Source: Methanolobus bombayensis (GTDB lineage Archaea > Halobacteriota > Methanosarcinia > Methanosarcinales > Methanosarcinaceae). From it: a stretch of DNA of 64,000 nucleotides. The notes under the pieces are model-generated. The model worked only from the letters and a program-made list of their open reading frames with translations. It searched no databases and had not been told where the DNA came from. Position numbers and translations under genes: made by a program. How positions within the stretch are numbered: the stretch's first letter is position 1; each line of letters begins with the position of its first letter. The stretch covers positions 62,001 through 126,000 of the forward strand of contig NZ_JAGGKD010000006.1 of NCBI RefSeq assembly GCF_017873415.1. Direction: 5' to 3'. Below are positions 9,380 to 18,652 of this stretch, one piece after another.

Positions 9380-10558
9380 CTATTCAAGGGAATCAAGGAC
9401 TTTTTTCAGATCGACAACAAAAGAATCTATCATTTCAAAACTAACATGAGGCATAATAACAAGACGAAGTCCGTGTGGGTTCTGGGTTATTGAAACCTGC
9501 CAGTTGAATTCTTTTGCAAGCCTACTTCTTACAAGGTCACATTCCGGGACTTCAAGAGCAATTACATTCATGACCGGCTCGATAAGCGGATATACATCCA
9601 TCTCTGCAAGTTTGTCCAGAAGATAGTCAGTGAGCTCCATGCATCTGGATACTGTTTCCCGGTACCCTTCTTTTCCAAGGAAGTTCATAACCGCATATGT
9701 TGCTGCCACCGCAGCACCGCTTCTTGTTCCAGTCAATGTATACTGCGTGGAAACAGTAAGATAGGGAGTGTCAGCTCGGAGACTCTCAAACTGATGAGAA
9801 TCGCGGAAAAGCAGAGCTCCTGAAGGAATTGTGCTCAAGCCCATTTTATGTGGATCAATAGCGATTGATGTTACTCCAGGTAATTTAAAGTCAAAATCAT
9901 AGCTTTTTTCCATGAAAGGAAGAACAAAGCCTCCGAATGCCGCGTCAACATGCAGGAAAATGTTATTTTCAAGAGCAATATCCGAGAGTTCTTTTATCGG
10001 ATCAACCTGACCGAATTCCGTAGAACCCGCAATTGCAACAAGACCAATTGTGTTTTGATCAATTAGAGAGCCTACAGATTCCACCGAAACTTTAAGATCT
10101 TTATCCAGACTTGCTTTTCTCAGCTCAACATCGAGTATGTCTGAAACTTTGTCAAAGGAAAAATGAGCCGAATCCGGAACTACCAGATTTGGTCTTTCAA
10201 AATTTTGATCTTCCAATAAAGAATCCTGAGACTTATGTTGCTGTAAAAAAATATTTCTCATAGAACGAATGGCTTGAATATTAGACTCTGTGCCGCCTGT
10301 TGTCATATAGCCAACAATATTTGTTTCATGAAGAAGCTCGCCAAGAGCGGAAAGAACCTTTTTTTCAAGATCATACGTCCCTCTGAAAAGGCCAAAATCA
10401 CCCATATTTGATTCTATGAACTGCATATGCGCTTCAACAGCTATTTTGTGCGGATAAGTGCACATAGAACTAAGTACACGCTCATATGTCAGGTCCTGTG
10501 CCTTTGAATCATTTAAGATGCTACGTATTTCCTCTTCAGATAGGCCAGTTTCGTTCAT
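9380..10558 (-). CDS. mfnA: Pyridoxal-phosphate L-tyrosine/L-aspartate decarboxylase MfnA
   Basis: Group II decarboxylase that in methanogens makes tyramine for methanofuran and can also make beta-alanine for coenzyme A. The 392 residues match the family. Visible: [13 protein letters not shown] (phosphate-binding region), the cofactor-contacting [13 protein letters not shown], and [16 protein letters not shown], whose lysine (about residue 235) should form the Schiff base. The start ATG at 10558 directly faces the replication origin. The stop is TAG, six codons before a TGA in the same frame. Confidence 0.92.
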   Translation of the reverse strand: MNETGLSEEEIRSILNDSKAQDLTYERVLSSMCTYPHKIAVEAHMQFIESNMGDFGLFRGTYDLEKKVLSALGELLHETNIVGYMTTGGTESNIQAIRSMRNIFLQQHKSQDSLLEDQNFERPNLVVPDSAHFSFDKVSDILDVELRKASLDKDLKVSVESVGSLIDQNTIGLVAIAGSTEFGQVDPIKELSDIALENNIFLHVDAAFGGFVLPFMEKSYDFDFKLPGVTSIAIDPHKMGLSTIPSGALLFRDSHQFESLRADTPYLTVSTQYTLTGTRSGAAVAATYAVMNFLGKEGYRETVSRCMELTDYLLDKLAEMDVYPLIEPVMNVIALEVPECDLVRSRLAKEFNWQVSITQNPHGLRLVIMPHVSFEMIDSFVVDLKKVLDSLE

Positions 10559-10743
10559 TTGCTATATGAATAAAAGAAGATGCTTAAAACAATTGTGTTG
10601 TGATTTAGATTATAGAAAGATTTATTTTTTAGTCCCCTGAAAAATCATAAGATGGATAAAATTTGAATGATTGTCTAAATTTAAGATTTGTGGTAAATTT
10701 GATTTTAGTTTATTTGAATGAGATGATTAATTGTATTAGACTA

Positions 10744-10764
10744 ACCCCATTGTTTCAACTGGAA
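10744..10764 (-). repeat. Origin recognition box 1
   Basis: On the minus strand it reads CTTCCAGTTGAAACAATGGGG; same orientation as box 2, opposite to boxes 3 and 4. Confidence 0.8.
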
Positions 10765-10860
10765 GTTTTGAAGAAAACATATTTTCAGTTATTTCTAGTT
10801 TTAAAATAAACTATTATGTTTTGTTTTACTTTTTATTTAAAAAATTTATAGATATCTGCT

Positions 10861-10881
10861 ACCCCATTATTTCAACTGGAA
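10861..10881 (-). repeat. Origin recognition box 2
   Basis: On the minus strand it reads TTTCCAGTTGAAATAATGGGG. It forms the left edge of the AT-rich core. Confidence 0.8.
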
Positions 10882-11115
10882 ATGTTAAATTGTGTTAAAT
10901 CTGAAAAAAACCACTCAACTATATTGATTTTTAAACTAATTACTAAAATTAAATTATTTTATCCTAGCATAATTCAACTTAAACAAAAGAAAAACTTATA
11001 TAGTAATATACTTATACATACACTGCCATCTTTTTTTAGATTTTTAAAAAAAAGATAGTTAAATCTTTTTTTCTGGTTCCAAACGAAATCATAGGGTCTC
11101 TGTTTTTTATATACC

Positions 11116-11136
11116 TTCCAGTTGAAATAATGGGGT
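11116..11136 (+). repeat. Origin recognition box 3
   Basis: TTCCAGTTGAAATAATGGGG followed by T, then CTAA; right edge of the AT-rich core, inverted relative to boxes 1 and 2. Confidence 0.8.
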
Positions 11137-11241
11137 CTAACTCCATAGGAAACATAATCATTTATATTCAAATCTTGGCTATATTGATTTAATAGTTAAA
11201 CCGATGCTTTTTTAGGTCCATTATCATATTTTTATAAAAAT

Positions 11242-11262
11242 CTCCAGTTGAAACAGTGGGGT
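11242..11262 (+). repeat. Origin recognition box 4
   Basis: CTCCAGTTGAAACAGTGGGG followed by T, then CTAA, as in box 3. It is the closest box to orc1. Confidence 0.8.
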
Positions 11263-11471
11263 CTAAACCATAAACATTAATAACCCCCACTTCCATTGTA
11301 ACCAATGGAATAGAGAGGTTAAATCCAATCCTTTACATACAATCAAAATATGCCTATTTAAAAAAAATCAGATACTGCTAGATTTGATTGTTTTTGATTG
11401 GTAATTCTTATCCCTGACAAACAAAGGACGAAAAATGGTTTGTAATTTTAAGGATAGGGTGAAATAAGTAA

Positions 11472-12707
11472 ATGCAAAATAAATCATTAGATGGCTTGTT
11501 CCAGGAACTTCTGGAAAGTGAACCTATTTTCAAAAACAAAGAGGTTTTAAGACATTCATACACTCCTGACTCACTTGTCCACCGTGACGATCAGATCAAC
11601 AGTCTTGCGTCAATTCTTGTTTCAGCACTTAGGGGTGATACACCTTCTAACATACTAATATATGGAAAGACGGGTACCGGTAAAACAGCTGTTACAAGAC
11701 ATGTTGGAATAGAACTTGAAAGAAAAGGAGAATCATTGGGTATTTCCTGTAAAGTTGTCTATCTTAATTGTGAAGTAATTGACACACAATACAGACTTCT
11801 TGCCAATCTCACCCGCCAATTCGGTGAGGATGTTCCTATGACCGGATGGCCTACAGATCAGGTCTTTTTTAAATTTAAGGAAACGATTGACAACGAAAGA
11901 CAGGTAGTAATAATAATTCTTGATGAAATTGACAAGCTGATCAAGAAAGGCGATGATGTACTTTACAACCTTTCAAGGATTAACACTGATCTTGAAAAAG
12001 CAAAAGTAAGCATGATTGGAGTTTCAAATGATCTTAAGTTCACAGAATTCCTTGATCCAAGAGTAAAAAGTTCCCTTGGAGAAGAAGAAATAATTTTCCC
12101 ACCATATGATGCTGACCAGATAAGTGATATTCTTCATGAAAGAGCTCAGATCGCTTACAAGCCTGATGCCCTTGATGAAATGGTTATTCCTTTATGTGCT
12201 GCTTTTGCAGCTCAGGAACATGGTGATGCAAGACGTGCACTTGATTTATTAAGGGTTGCAGGAGAAATAGCGGAAAGAGAGAACCAATCCCATGTTGAGG
12301 AACAACATGTCAAAGGTGCTCAGGAAAAGATTGAGATCGATCGTGTTATTGAAGTTGTGCGTACTCTTCCTACTCAATCAAAACTTGCATTGTACAGTGT
12401 AATGCTCTTAAGGAATAACGGGTACAAGAATGTCACTACCGGTGAGGTGTACAATGTATACCGCCAACTCTGTCTTCAGGTTGATATGGATATTCTCACA
12501 CAGCGCAGGGTAACGGATCTAATGTCAGAACTGGATATGCTTGGCATTGTAAATGCTGTTGTTGTCAGCAAAGGACGATATGGCAGGACTAAAGAAATAG
12601 TATTAAGCGTCCCGATAAATAGTACGAAAAAAGTATTGTTCGAGGATTACAGGCTTAAACCTCTGGAATTCTTCAAACCTGTTCTTACTACTCAATTACA
12701 TCTTTAA
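11472..12707 (+). CDS. orc1: Replication initiator Orc1/Cdc6
   Basis: AAA+ protein that binds origin recognition boxes and loads the MCM helicase. The 411 residues include Walker A (YGKTGTGKTAVTRH, about residue 64), Walker B (ILDEIDKLIKKGDD), sensor 1 (MIGVSNDLKF) with the LDPRVKSSL initiator-specific segment, sensor 2 (GDARRALDLLR) and a C-terminal winged-helix domain from about residue 290 (TQSKLALYSVMLL). It sits immediately downstream of four origin boxes and points away from them, the usual archaeal arrangement. The name orc1 versus cdc6 is interchangeable without genome-wide comparison. Confidence 0.96.
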   Translation: MQNKSLDGLFQELLESEPIFKNKEVLRHSYTPDSLVHRDDQINSLASILVSALRGDTPSNILIYGKTGTGKTAVTRHVGIELERKGESLGISCKVVYLNCEVIDTQYRLLANLTRQFGEDVPMTGWPTDQVFFKFKETIDNERQVVIIILDEIDKLIKKGDDVLYNLSRINTDLEKAKVSMIGVSNDLKFTEFLDPRVKSSLGEEEIIFPPYDADQISDILHERAQIAYKPDALDEMVIPLCAAFAAQEHGDARRALDLLRVAGEIAERENQSHVEEQHVKGAQEKIEIDRVIEVVRTLPTQSKLALYSVMLLRNNGYKNVTTGEVYNVYRQLCLQVDMDILTQRRVTDLMSELDMLGIVNAVVVSKGRYGRTKEIVLSVPINSTKKVLFEDYRLKPLEFFKPVLTTQLHL

Positions 12708-12715
12708 AAAGATTC

Positions 12716-12744
12716 AGGTTTGAATTTTCAAACCTTTTTTTTTT
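12716..12744 (+). terminator. Terminator after orc1
   Basis: Perfect 8-bp stem AGGTTTGA / TCAAACCT with a four-base loop, followed directly by about ten T. It sits between the convergent orc1 and signal peptidase genes. Confidence 0.75.
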
Positions 12745-12755
12745 AAACTCTCTGA

Positions 12756-13346
12756 TTAGAAACTGGGTATCAATAGTCTTGCGTATCCAATGTATGGTAT
12801 TCTGTAACGTGCGACTCCTATTACCCATTCTTCCTTTACAGGCATAAGATAACTGACCTGTCCCTGTTGATCATAGTATTTGTTGGTTATCTGGTTGTCA
12901 CCCTTTGTAATATAACCTGCATATGGAGCAGCAGGTCCTCCATCCCACATTGGCTCTCCTTTTTCAACATAATACATTGCCCTGTGGATTATAGGAGTAA
13001 CTCCTTCCTGTCCGTAAGGTTTGTAAAGTATCACATTGCCGTAATTTTCAAAAGTAGTGTAATTGCTATTACTCATGCCTTCTTCATAAGTAACAATTTC
13101 AGTTCTGTCAATACTCTGGATAAATATGATGTCACCGATATTCATATGAGGTTCCATGCTGCCGGATTCAACTGCAACCATGGGTGTCCACATACCGAAC
13201 ACGATCTGGGAGAAAGTTGCAAATAGCAATACGGCTATCAGGACAGTTAGAATGTCCCGGGCAAGTGAAACAAAGAAATTGTCACTTTCTTTGAAAGCAC
13301 GATAAGTTTCTTTTATGTCCATTGTTTTTACCTGTCTTCCGTCCAA
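12756..13346 (-). CDS. Archaeal signal peptidase I (S26B family)
   Basis: Membrane serine protease that removes signal peptides from exported proteins. The N-terminal helix (FFVSLARDILTVLIAVLLF) is followed by the catalytic serine motif VESGSMEPHMNIGDIIFIQ, HRAMYYVEKG and the C-terminal box YITKGDNQ, whose His/Asp replace the bacterial lysine in the archaeal/ER subgroup. The longest frame gives 196 residues from 13346; an internal ATG at 13319 (MDIKETYRAF) is an equally possible start. Divergent from polB with a 128-base spacer. Confidence 0.9.
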   Translation of the reverse strand: MDGRQVKTMDIKETYRAFKESDNFFVSLARDILTVLIAVLLFATFSQIVFGMWTPMVAVESGSMEPHMNIGDIIFIQSIDRTEIVTYEEGMSNSNYTTFENYGNVILYKPYGQEGVTPIIHRAMYYVEKGEPMWDGGPAAPYAGYITKGDNQITNKYYDQQGQVSYLMPVKEEWVIGVARYRIPYIGYARLLIPSF

Positions 13347-13445
13347 ATCAATGAAAGAATCTATTAATGAGTTATGGAATATAATTACAAAAAATAAAGT
13401 GTTTCCGTTTTAAAAACATTTTGCAAGTTATTTTATTGTGAAATA

Positions 13446-13456
13446 ATATATATAAA
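13446..13456 (+). promoter_or_regulatory. TATA box for polB
   Basis: ATATATATAAA about 19-29 bases before the ATG at 13475 predicts a nearly leaderless transcript. Confidence 0.5.
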
Positions 13457-13474
13457 CTAAATTTAACTATTAAC

Positions 13475-15034
13475 ATGAACGAGACTGATGTTCTAACAGC
13501 CTTCATAGAAGAGGGTTACCAGATAAGTCCAGAAGCAGTGGACCTTATATGTTCTCATTGTTCCCCCAGGGAACTGGTGACTTACATACTTGAAAATATC
13601 GATTTGTCGGTTCTTGTGATTGATGTAGAGCATATCGACCTGGAAAATTTCAGTGACTTAAATCATGTGAAGGAAGAAAGTTTCAGGCTTTCAGAAGAAC
13701 TTGCAGACAACTCTGAAAACTCAGATACATCTTCTTATAATGTAGCATCAATGCCTTTGGGTTTTCAGAGTAATTACTGCAATGTTGAAACTCCAATTTC
13801 CATACTTTCCGATATCACCGACAATTCAACCTGCGTTGGAGAATATATGGAATTTGTGCAGTTCTTCAGAAATCGTTACACAAGGCTCAGTGACATAATA
13901 CGGGGAAGAATCACATCACGTCCTATTGAGAGTCTGAAAAAAGGAAAAGGTACCAATTTCAGAGGCAGCCGTGAAGCAGGAGAAGTTTCCATTATCGGAA
14001 TGATCTCTGATATGAAAAGTACCAGCAATGGGCACAAGATCGTTGAAGTGGAAGATCCGACAGGTTCATTCTCTGTTCTCATACGCTCGGCTGACAAAGA
14101 CCTTTTTGAACAAGCCAGCCATTTCGTACTTGATGAAGTTGTGGGATTCACGGGAACTCTCACAAATGACGGGAACCTCATGATAGCTCAAAAAATTACG
14201 CTTCCTGACCTTCCGGCTGTAAACCCCAAAAAGACCGGAAGTTTTGGAAAAGCAGTTCTCACTTCGGATGTCCACATAGGAAGTAACACTTTTCTTGATG
14301 AACCTTGGAACAGATTCCTTGATTTTCTCAATGGTGACACCGATAATGAAGCTCTTTTAGCCATTTCAAAGGAAATACGTTACCTTCTGGTTGCAGGAGA
14401 CCTGGTAGATGGTGTTGGAATCTATCCGGGACAGGAAAACGAACTTTCCATCATGGATGTTTACGACCAGTACAAAAAAGCCGGTGAGTATTTCCAAATG
14501 ATTCCAAAACATATCAAGATAATCATTTCTCCTGGAAATCACGATGCAGTGCGCCAGGCCGAACCCCAGCCCAAACTTCCTGAATGCATCAGAGAATATT
14601 TCCCTGAAAATGTTACATTTGTGGGAAATCCATCAATTGTAGATCTTGATGGTGTTAAAGTAATGCTGTATCATGGGCGTTCCATCGATGACCTGGTGGC
14701 TGCGGTTCCCGGGGTATCATATACTGACCCCACAAAGGCAATGGTGGAGATGATGAAGTTCAGACACCTTTCACCAATCTACGGAAGTCGTGTTTCCATT
14801 GCCCCTGAGAAAAAGGATTATTTCGTTATTGGAAATGTACCTGACATATTGCATTGTGGTCACGTGCATACAATTGGCGTGGAATGGTACAAGAACGTCC
14901 TGCTGATAAATTCAGGTACCTGGCAGGACCAGACAGAATTCCAGAAAAGGGTAAATGTGGTTCCGACACCTGCACAGGTGCCGGTGGTTGATCTGGAAAC
15001 CCTGAAAACAACAATTCTGAAGTTCAATGAATGA
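13475..15034 (+). CDS. polB: DNA polymerase D small subunit (DP1, exonuclease subunit)
   Basis: Small subunit of the archaeal family D polymerase, which replicates DNA together with the large subunit DP2 (not in the window). Residues ~150-260 form an OB fold. From about residue 265 a calcineurin-like phosphoesterase domain carries all metal motifs: SDVHIGSN, AGDLVDGVG, SPGNHDAVRQ, MLYHGRSIDD and CGHVHTIG. These give the 3'-5' proofreading exonuclease activity. The 519 residues match the family. Its position next to orc1 and the origin forms a replication cluster. Confidence 0.95.
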   Translation: MNETDVLTAFIEEGYQISPEAVDLICSHCSPRELVTYILENIDLSVLVIDVEHIDLENFSDLNHVKEESFRLSEELADNSENSDTSSYNVASMPLGFQSNYCNVETPISILSDITDNSTCVGEYMEFVQFFRNRYTRLSDIIRGRITSRPIESLKKGKGTNFRGSREAGEVSIIGMISDMKSTSNGHKIVEVEDPTGSFSVLIRSADKDLFEQASHFVLDEVVGFTGTLTNDGNLMIAQKITLPDLPAVNPKKTGSFGKAVLTSDVHIGSNTFLDEPWNRFLDFLNGDTDNEALLAISKEIRYLLVAGDLVDGVGIYPGQENELSIMDVYDQYKKAGEYFQMIPKHIKIIISPGNHDAVRQAEPQPKLPECIREYFPENVTFVGNPSIVDLDGVKVMLYHGRSIDDLVAAVPGVSYTDPTKAMVEMMKFRHLSPIYGSRVSIAPEKKDYFVIGNVPDILHCGHVHTIGVEWYKNVLLINSGTWQDQTEFQKRVNVVPTPAQVPVVDLETLKTTILKFNE

Positions 15035-15092
15035 TTCAGAATCCCTTTATTTCCAGTGGAACTTCAAATTAATTCGAATAACTTTGTTTTGA

Positions 15093-16718
15093 TCATTCTT
15101 CTTTTATTTTTAGCAGCGTATGGTTCATTGTCTGCTCAGGACAGATAGTTACACAACGCCTGCAACTGGTACCGAGACAGTGCTGACTGTCAATATTGAC
15201 AAACCTTGCTCCGTTTTCCTCAATTATTTCCAATGCATCTTCAGGACACTCTTCCTCGCACTGATGGCAAAGCGTACATTTTTCCACCGGGGCTTCAAGT
15301 GTAATGCCAATATCTTTTACAATATCAAGTCCCATGTATCCAACATCATCAATATCCCTTGAAACTCTCCTTTCAATTTCGACTTTTTCAAGGTCCTCAG
15401 GGAACGCAGGAATGCCATACATTTCCAGCATTTCAGCATACATCTCAGATGGCATTCCCTGTTGCCATGTTGAGAGTTCGCAGACATAGATGTCCTTGAA
15501 AGTTTCGCTGGTTGCCATCATAAGGTGGTCTGCATGTATTCTTTTTGCAACTGCAATGACATCTTCAAGCTTTGAAACATCGACAGCTAGTTTTCTTGCA
15601 AGTCCGATGGAAGTATTACCGAACTGGATAATACCCTTTGAAAAACCAGGAACTGAACCTATGTGCCTTGCCTTATCAGCATCAACATAGGTGCCGGTTG
15701 CTCCGGACATGTAAGAGTATCTCAGGTCCTTATATTCCAGCCCCGACTCGACCATGAGTGTCATGTGAGCCGCACGGATAGCTCCGATTGCCTTACCAAC
15801 TTCCTCGACATCATTATCGGTAATGACAATACCATCCCAGAGTATAATTTTTCCATTGGGTAGTTGTGGAAGTTTTTCGATGATTCCCTCTTTGATCGCA
15901 AGCGCCATTGTGGAAATAACGCCAGTACCTGTGATTCCTTTCGGAACAATTTCGCCTTCTTCAATAGTCTTCCCGCTTACTGGTTCAACAAGAGGCCCTT
16001 TCCCGGGATTCATTGTGCTGTCAAGTACAGTAAGTCTCCAGTGACCGTTCTCAACATTCACATCGCTGATAGCTCCCGGACCTGCAAGCATTCCGCATGC
16101 AATTCCCTGTCCTTCGATTGCAGGACCTGCGGCTGCACTTGCGGTTATTATTTTTTCACCGATCTTCAGCGCCATCTCAGCATTGGTACCGTAATCGGTC
16201 ACAAGACAGGGCTCTGTCTGGTGAATAAAATCGGTTTCCAGCATCATGGCAAGTGCATCGGCACCAATCTCATGCTTGATGGCAGGCGGGATTACTATTT
16301 CGCAGTTGTCCATTGGATAGATATCCCCGAAAAGTTCGTTTGCAGGGAATATCGTTGCATCCCTTTTTACATCCTTAACACCAAGGGATGCCTGTTTATT
16401 TTCCCCTGCATATGCAAGATCCCTTATCTCCATGTTCTGGAAAAGTGAGAGTTGTATTGGATTTCCACAGACAGCTATCCTCTGGATCTTTTCAGGTTCA
16501 ACATCGAATTTGTCCAGTATCTCTTTCACAGTTTCAATGATAAGCCCGTGGGCTACATCCGTTCCGGTACTAATCGCAAAATCAAGGTGGTCCATTACAT
16601 TTCCACCAGGAAGCGGATGTCCCATTGTTATTACCGTCTTAACGGTCTCGTTCTTCTCAAGGTCAATGAGTTGCGACCTGAAACCACTTGTTCCAAGATC
16701 AAGGGAAATCACATACAT
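15093..16718 (-). CDS. ramA: Corrinoid-protein reductive activase RamA
   Basis: ATP-dependent iron-sulfur protein that reduces inactive Co(II) methylamine corrinoid proteins to Co(I). N-terminal ASKHA-type nucleotide-binding region (MYVISLDLGTSGFRSQLID) and central DUF4445-type domain with TDYGTNAEMAL and MSGATGTYVDADKA. The C-terminus has two [4Fe-4S] motifs: CTLCHQCEEECPEDALEI (about residue 479) and CLGTSCRRCVTICPEQ (about residue 513). The 541 residues match Methanosarcina RamA. It lies 42 bases after pylD on the same strand, so activation of the corrinoid proteins and pyrrolysine synthesis are probably coexpressed. Only one ramA is present for all the MtxC proteins here. Confidence 0.95.
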   Translation of the reverse strand: MYVISLDLGTSGFRSQLIDLEKNETVKTVITMGHPLPGGNVMDHLDFAISTGTDVAHGLIIETVKEILDKFDVEPEKIQRIAVCGNPIQLSLFQNMEIRDLAYAGENKQASLGVKDVKRDATIFPANELFGDIYPMDNCEIVIPPAIKHEIGADALAMMLETDFIHQTEPCLVTDYGTNAEMALKIGEKIITASAAAGPAIEGQGIACGMLAGPGAISDVNVENGHWRLTVLDSTMNPGKGPLVEPVSGKTIEEGEIVPKGITGTGVISTMALAIKEGIIEKLPQLPNGKIILWDGIVITDNDVEEVGKAIGAIRAAHMTLMVESGLEYKDLRYSYMSGATGTYVDADKARHIGSVPGFSKGIIQFGNTSIGLARKLAVDVSKLEDVIAVAKRIHADHLMMATSETFKDIYVCELSTWQQGMPSEMYAEMLEMYGIPAFPEDLEKVEIERRVSRDIDDVGYMGLDIVKDIGITLEAPVEKCTLCHQCEEECPEDALEIIEENGARFVNIDSQHCLGTSCRRCVTICPEQTMNHTLLKIKEE

Positions 16719-16760
16719 TTTCTCAGCACTCCTTTTCCATTTATATTTATATTTCCTGCT

Positions 16761-17552
16761 TTAATTCTGAATAACAGAATAAAGCATTGAAGCCACTCCA
16801 ATCACAAGAGGCTCCATCACAAGATCAACATGATATTTCTGCCCTATCTCAGGAGGCAATCCGCAGGGAATACCAGGGGTAGAAACAAGGCATCTTTCTT
16901 CGATCATACCTTCGGATATGGTATTTGCATTTGGTGTTGCCTCAAAGACCATTGAGAATTTCTTCCTGTCATCACTGCAGTAGGATTTGATTCCGAGTTC
17001 ATCCACAGCCCTTTGCAGGAATTCCCTGTTAGGATCACATGCATAGACGTTAAATCCTTTTTCCACTAAATGGCAGGCTCCGGCATAACCTACTCTTCCA
17101 AGTCCGATGACCAGTATGTCCTTTGATTTTGCTTCCTTGTACCTGGAAGCGATATCCGCATAGATAACACCGGTAGCAACGTGGTTGCTCACTATCTTCT
17201 CATTCCTGAGATTGTGGGCTGTAAAAATATGGTCATCAGCCATCATTATGATATCAGCACCACTTGAAACAGCTTCGTAATAACCAGTAACATCAGGGTG
17301 TTCTGTTATGAATCCTTCAAATCCGAAATACTGGACTATGAACAGGAGCGATGAGGTAAAATTGCTGATGATACCATTGCCGGATGTGATAGGGATAATA
17401 CCCACCTTCTCAGAACCCGGCTGTGTTCCGTAAAGTGCTTCGCATATTCCTCTGATATCAAGACCTGTAACCCTTTTTGCAATCTCATCATTCTCTTCAA
17501 GTTGCATTGAAAGGTTTTCAAGGTCTTCAGGTGTTAAAAGTGCCATTTTCAT
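16761..17552 (-). CDS. pylD: Pyrrolysine synthesis dehydrogenase PylD
   Basis: Last enzyme of pyrrolysine synthesis: oxidises L-lysine-N-epsilon-3R-methyl-D-ornithine so that it cyclises to pyrrolysine. The 263 residues match the family. N-terminal half is PylD-specific; the C-terminal half is a Rossmann NAD-binding domain with LVIGLGRVGYAGACHLVEKG and the following acidic residue in VYACDPNREF. The start overlaps the pylC stop by four bases (ATGA), so the two are translationally coupled. Confidence 0.96.
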   Translation of the reverse strand: MKMALLTPEDLENLSMQLEENDEIAKRVTGLDIRGICEALYGTQPGSEKVGIIPITSGNGIISNFTSSLLFIVQYFGFEGFITEHPDVTGYYEAVSSGADIIMMADDHIFTAHNLRNEKIVSNHVATGVIYADIASRYKEAKSKDILVIGLGRVGYAGACHLVEKGFNVYACDPNREFLQRAVDELGIKSYCSDDRKKFSMVFEATPNANTISEGMIEERCLVSTPGIPCGLPPEIGQKYHVDLVMEPLVIGVASMLYSVIQN

Positions 17553-18652
17553 TCCTCCTGTTCTCTTCTAATGAAATGACCGAGAATCATTTCCATTCCG
17601 CTTCTTCTTATTTTTTCAGTTTTTTCTCTGTCAGTTCCATAGCTTATGAGAGTAAAAATACTGCTCATGTTCATTCCTCTGGATTCGTATATCTCAAGTC
17701 CTTCTGAAACCTGGAACTGTACGTATTCATCTCCCTGTGACAGCACATGCTCACCAACAGGTCTCAGTTTTCCATTTTCAAGTAAAAGGTGCTCGTAAAT
17801 ACAATAATTAGTTTCAGGAACAATATCCGTTTCCTGAATCTCTCCCGAAAATGCCTGCATGAGCATCTCCACAAGGTTAATCCCGGTCGAATGATACACG
17901 GCTGTAGGTGTCTGGCTCGGGAATCTCGCATCTATTTCCAGTACTTTGAGTCCTCTGGAACTGTCTATTGCCTCGACATCCATTATTCCCCGGAGGTTGA
18001 GGTTCTTAGCAAGCTCATAAGTGATCTTCCTGAACTCAGGATAGTTATCGATGGGTGTGACCATGTGGCAGTCGTGGGTATCATCGATGTGTATCTTCGT
18101 TTCCTTTACAACTGAAAAATGAGTTCCATCACCTATCACTTCAAGGGAAATCACATCGCCCTCAACATATTCCTCGATGAGCATTGAGGGGTCAAGTCCT
18201 TCCAGACCCTCGTCATCATATATTATAGATGTCCCGATGCTGCTGCTATCACATGGTGGCTTCACAAAATATGGAGGGCTTGTTGGCTTGTTCGTAGGAG
18301 TCGGAATATCAATTGACTTGAAGTAGTCCTTGGAACGTTTCTTGTCCATGCTGATATGATAGGCATCGAAATCAAAGAGTAAGGGGCATGCAAGCTCGTC
18401 TTTTATGCTCCTGAGGAACTCTATTGTCTCAAGGTTCTCGTTCACAGGGATGATGGCATCCACATTTTCTGAGAGTTTGATGAGCTTTCCAGGTTCTTTG
18501 ACCACATCAAAGCAGTGAAAACTGTCAACTGCATTACGTATCAGAGGTTTTTCCCTGCGGTCAACAAGCACGACATTCATTCCGGCTTTGTGTGCTAAAT
18601 AATTGACTTCAAAACCCTGTAGTTTGCCACCGACCATGCATATTGTTGTCAT
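17549..18652 (-). CDS. pylC: 3-methylornithine--L-lysine ligase PylC
   Basis: ATP-grasp ligase that joins 3R-methyl-D-ornithine to the epsilon-amino group of lysine. The 367 residues begin with a Rossmann-like pre-ATP-grasp domain (MTTICMVGGKLQGFEV). The central ATP-grasp region includes YFVKPPCDSSSIGTSI, MLIEEYVEGDVISLEVIG and the metal-binding VLEIDARFPSQTPTAV. It overlaps pylB upstream and pylD downstream by four bases each, forming a tightly packed operon. Confidence 0.96.
   Translation of the reverse strand: MTTICMVGGKLQGFEVNYLAHKAGMNVVLVDRREKPLIRNAVDSFHCFDVVKEPGKLIKLSENVDAIIPVNENLETIEFLRSIKDELACPLLFDFDAYHISMDKKRSKDYFKSIDIPTPTNKPTSPPYFVKPPCDSSSIGTSIIYDDEGLEGLDPSMLIEEYVEGDVISLEVIGDGTHFSVVKETKIHIDDTHDCHMVTPIDNYPEFRKITYELAKNLNLRGIMDVEAIDSSRGLKVLEIDARFPSQTPTAVYHSTGINLVEMLMQAFSGEIQETDIVPETNYCIYEHLLLENGKLRPVGEHVLSQGDEYVQFQVSEGLEIYESRGMNMSSIFTLISYGTDREKTEKIRRSGMEMILGHFIRREQEE

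Larger units (their letters stand above)
10559..11471. other. Chromosomal replication origin region (oriC)
   Basis: A 913-base non-coding stretch beside orc1/cdc6. It contains four copies of a 21-base element of the type TTCCAGTTGAAAYARTGGGGT. Two point left (10744-10764, 10861-10881) and two point right (11116-11136, 11242-11262), bracketing a very AT-rich core at about 10882-11115. This is the standard layout of an archaeal origin: Orc1/Cdc6-bound origin recognition boxes in inverted orientation around a duplex-unwinding element. A palindrome with arms TTCCATTG and CAATGGAA lies at 11291-11310. The 65-residue frame inside the core is not credible. Confidence 0.85.

Noticed and set aside
10974-11171. 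65-residue minus-strand ORF in the origin core
   Set aside because: Very AT-rich composition, contains an origin recognition box, no ribosome-binding site and no protein-like pattern.
10744-11262. Possible CRISPR array from repeated CAACTGGAA/TTCCAGTTG units
   Set aside because: Only four copies, irregular spacing (about 100-250 bases), two in each orientation, AT-rich core and orc1 alongside: these are origin recognition boxes.
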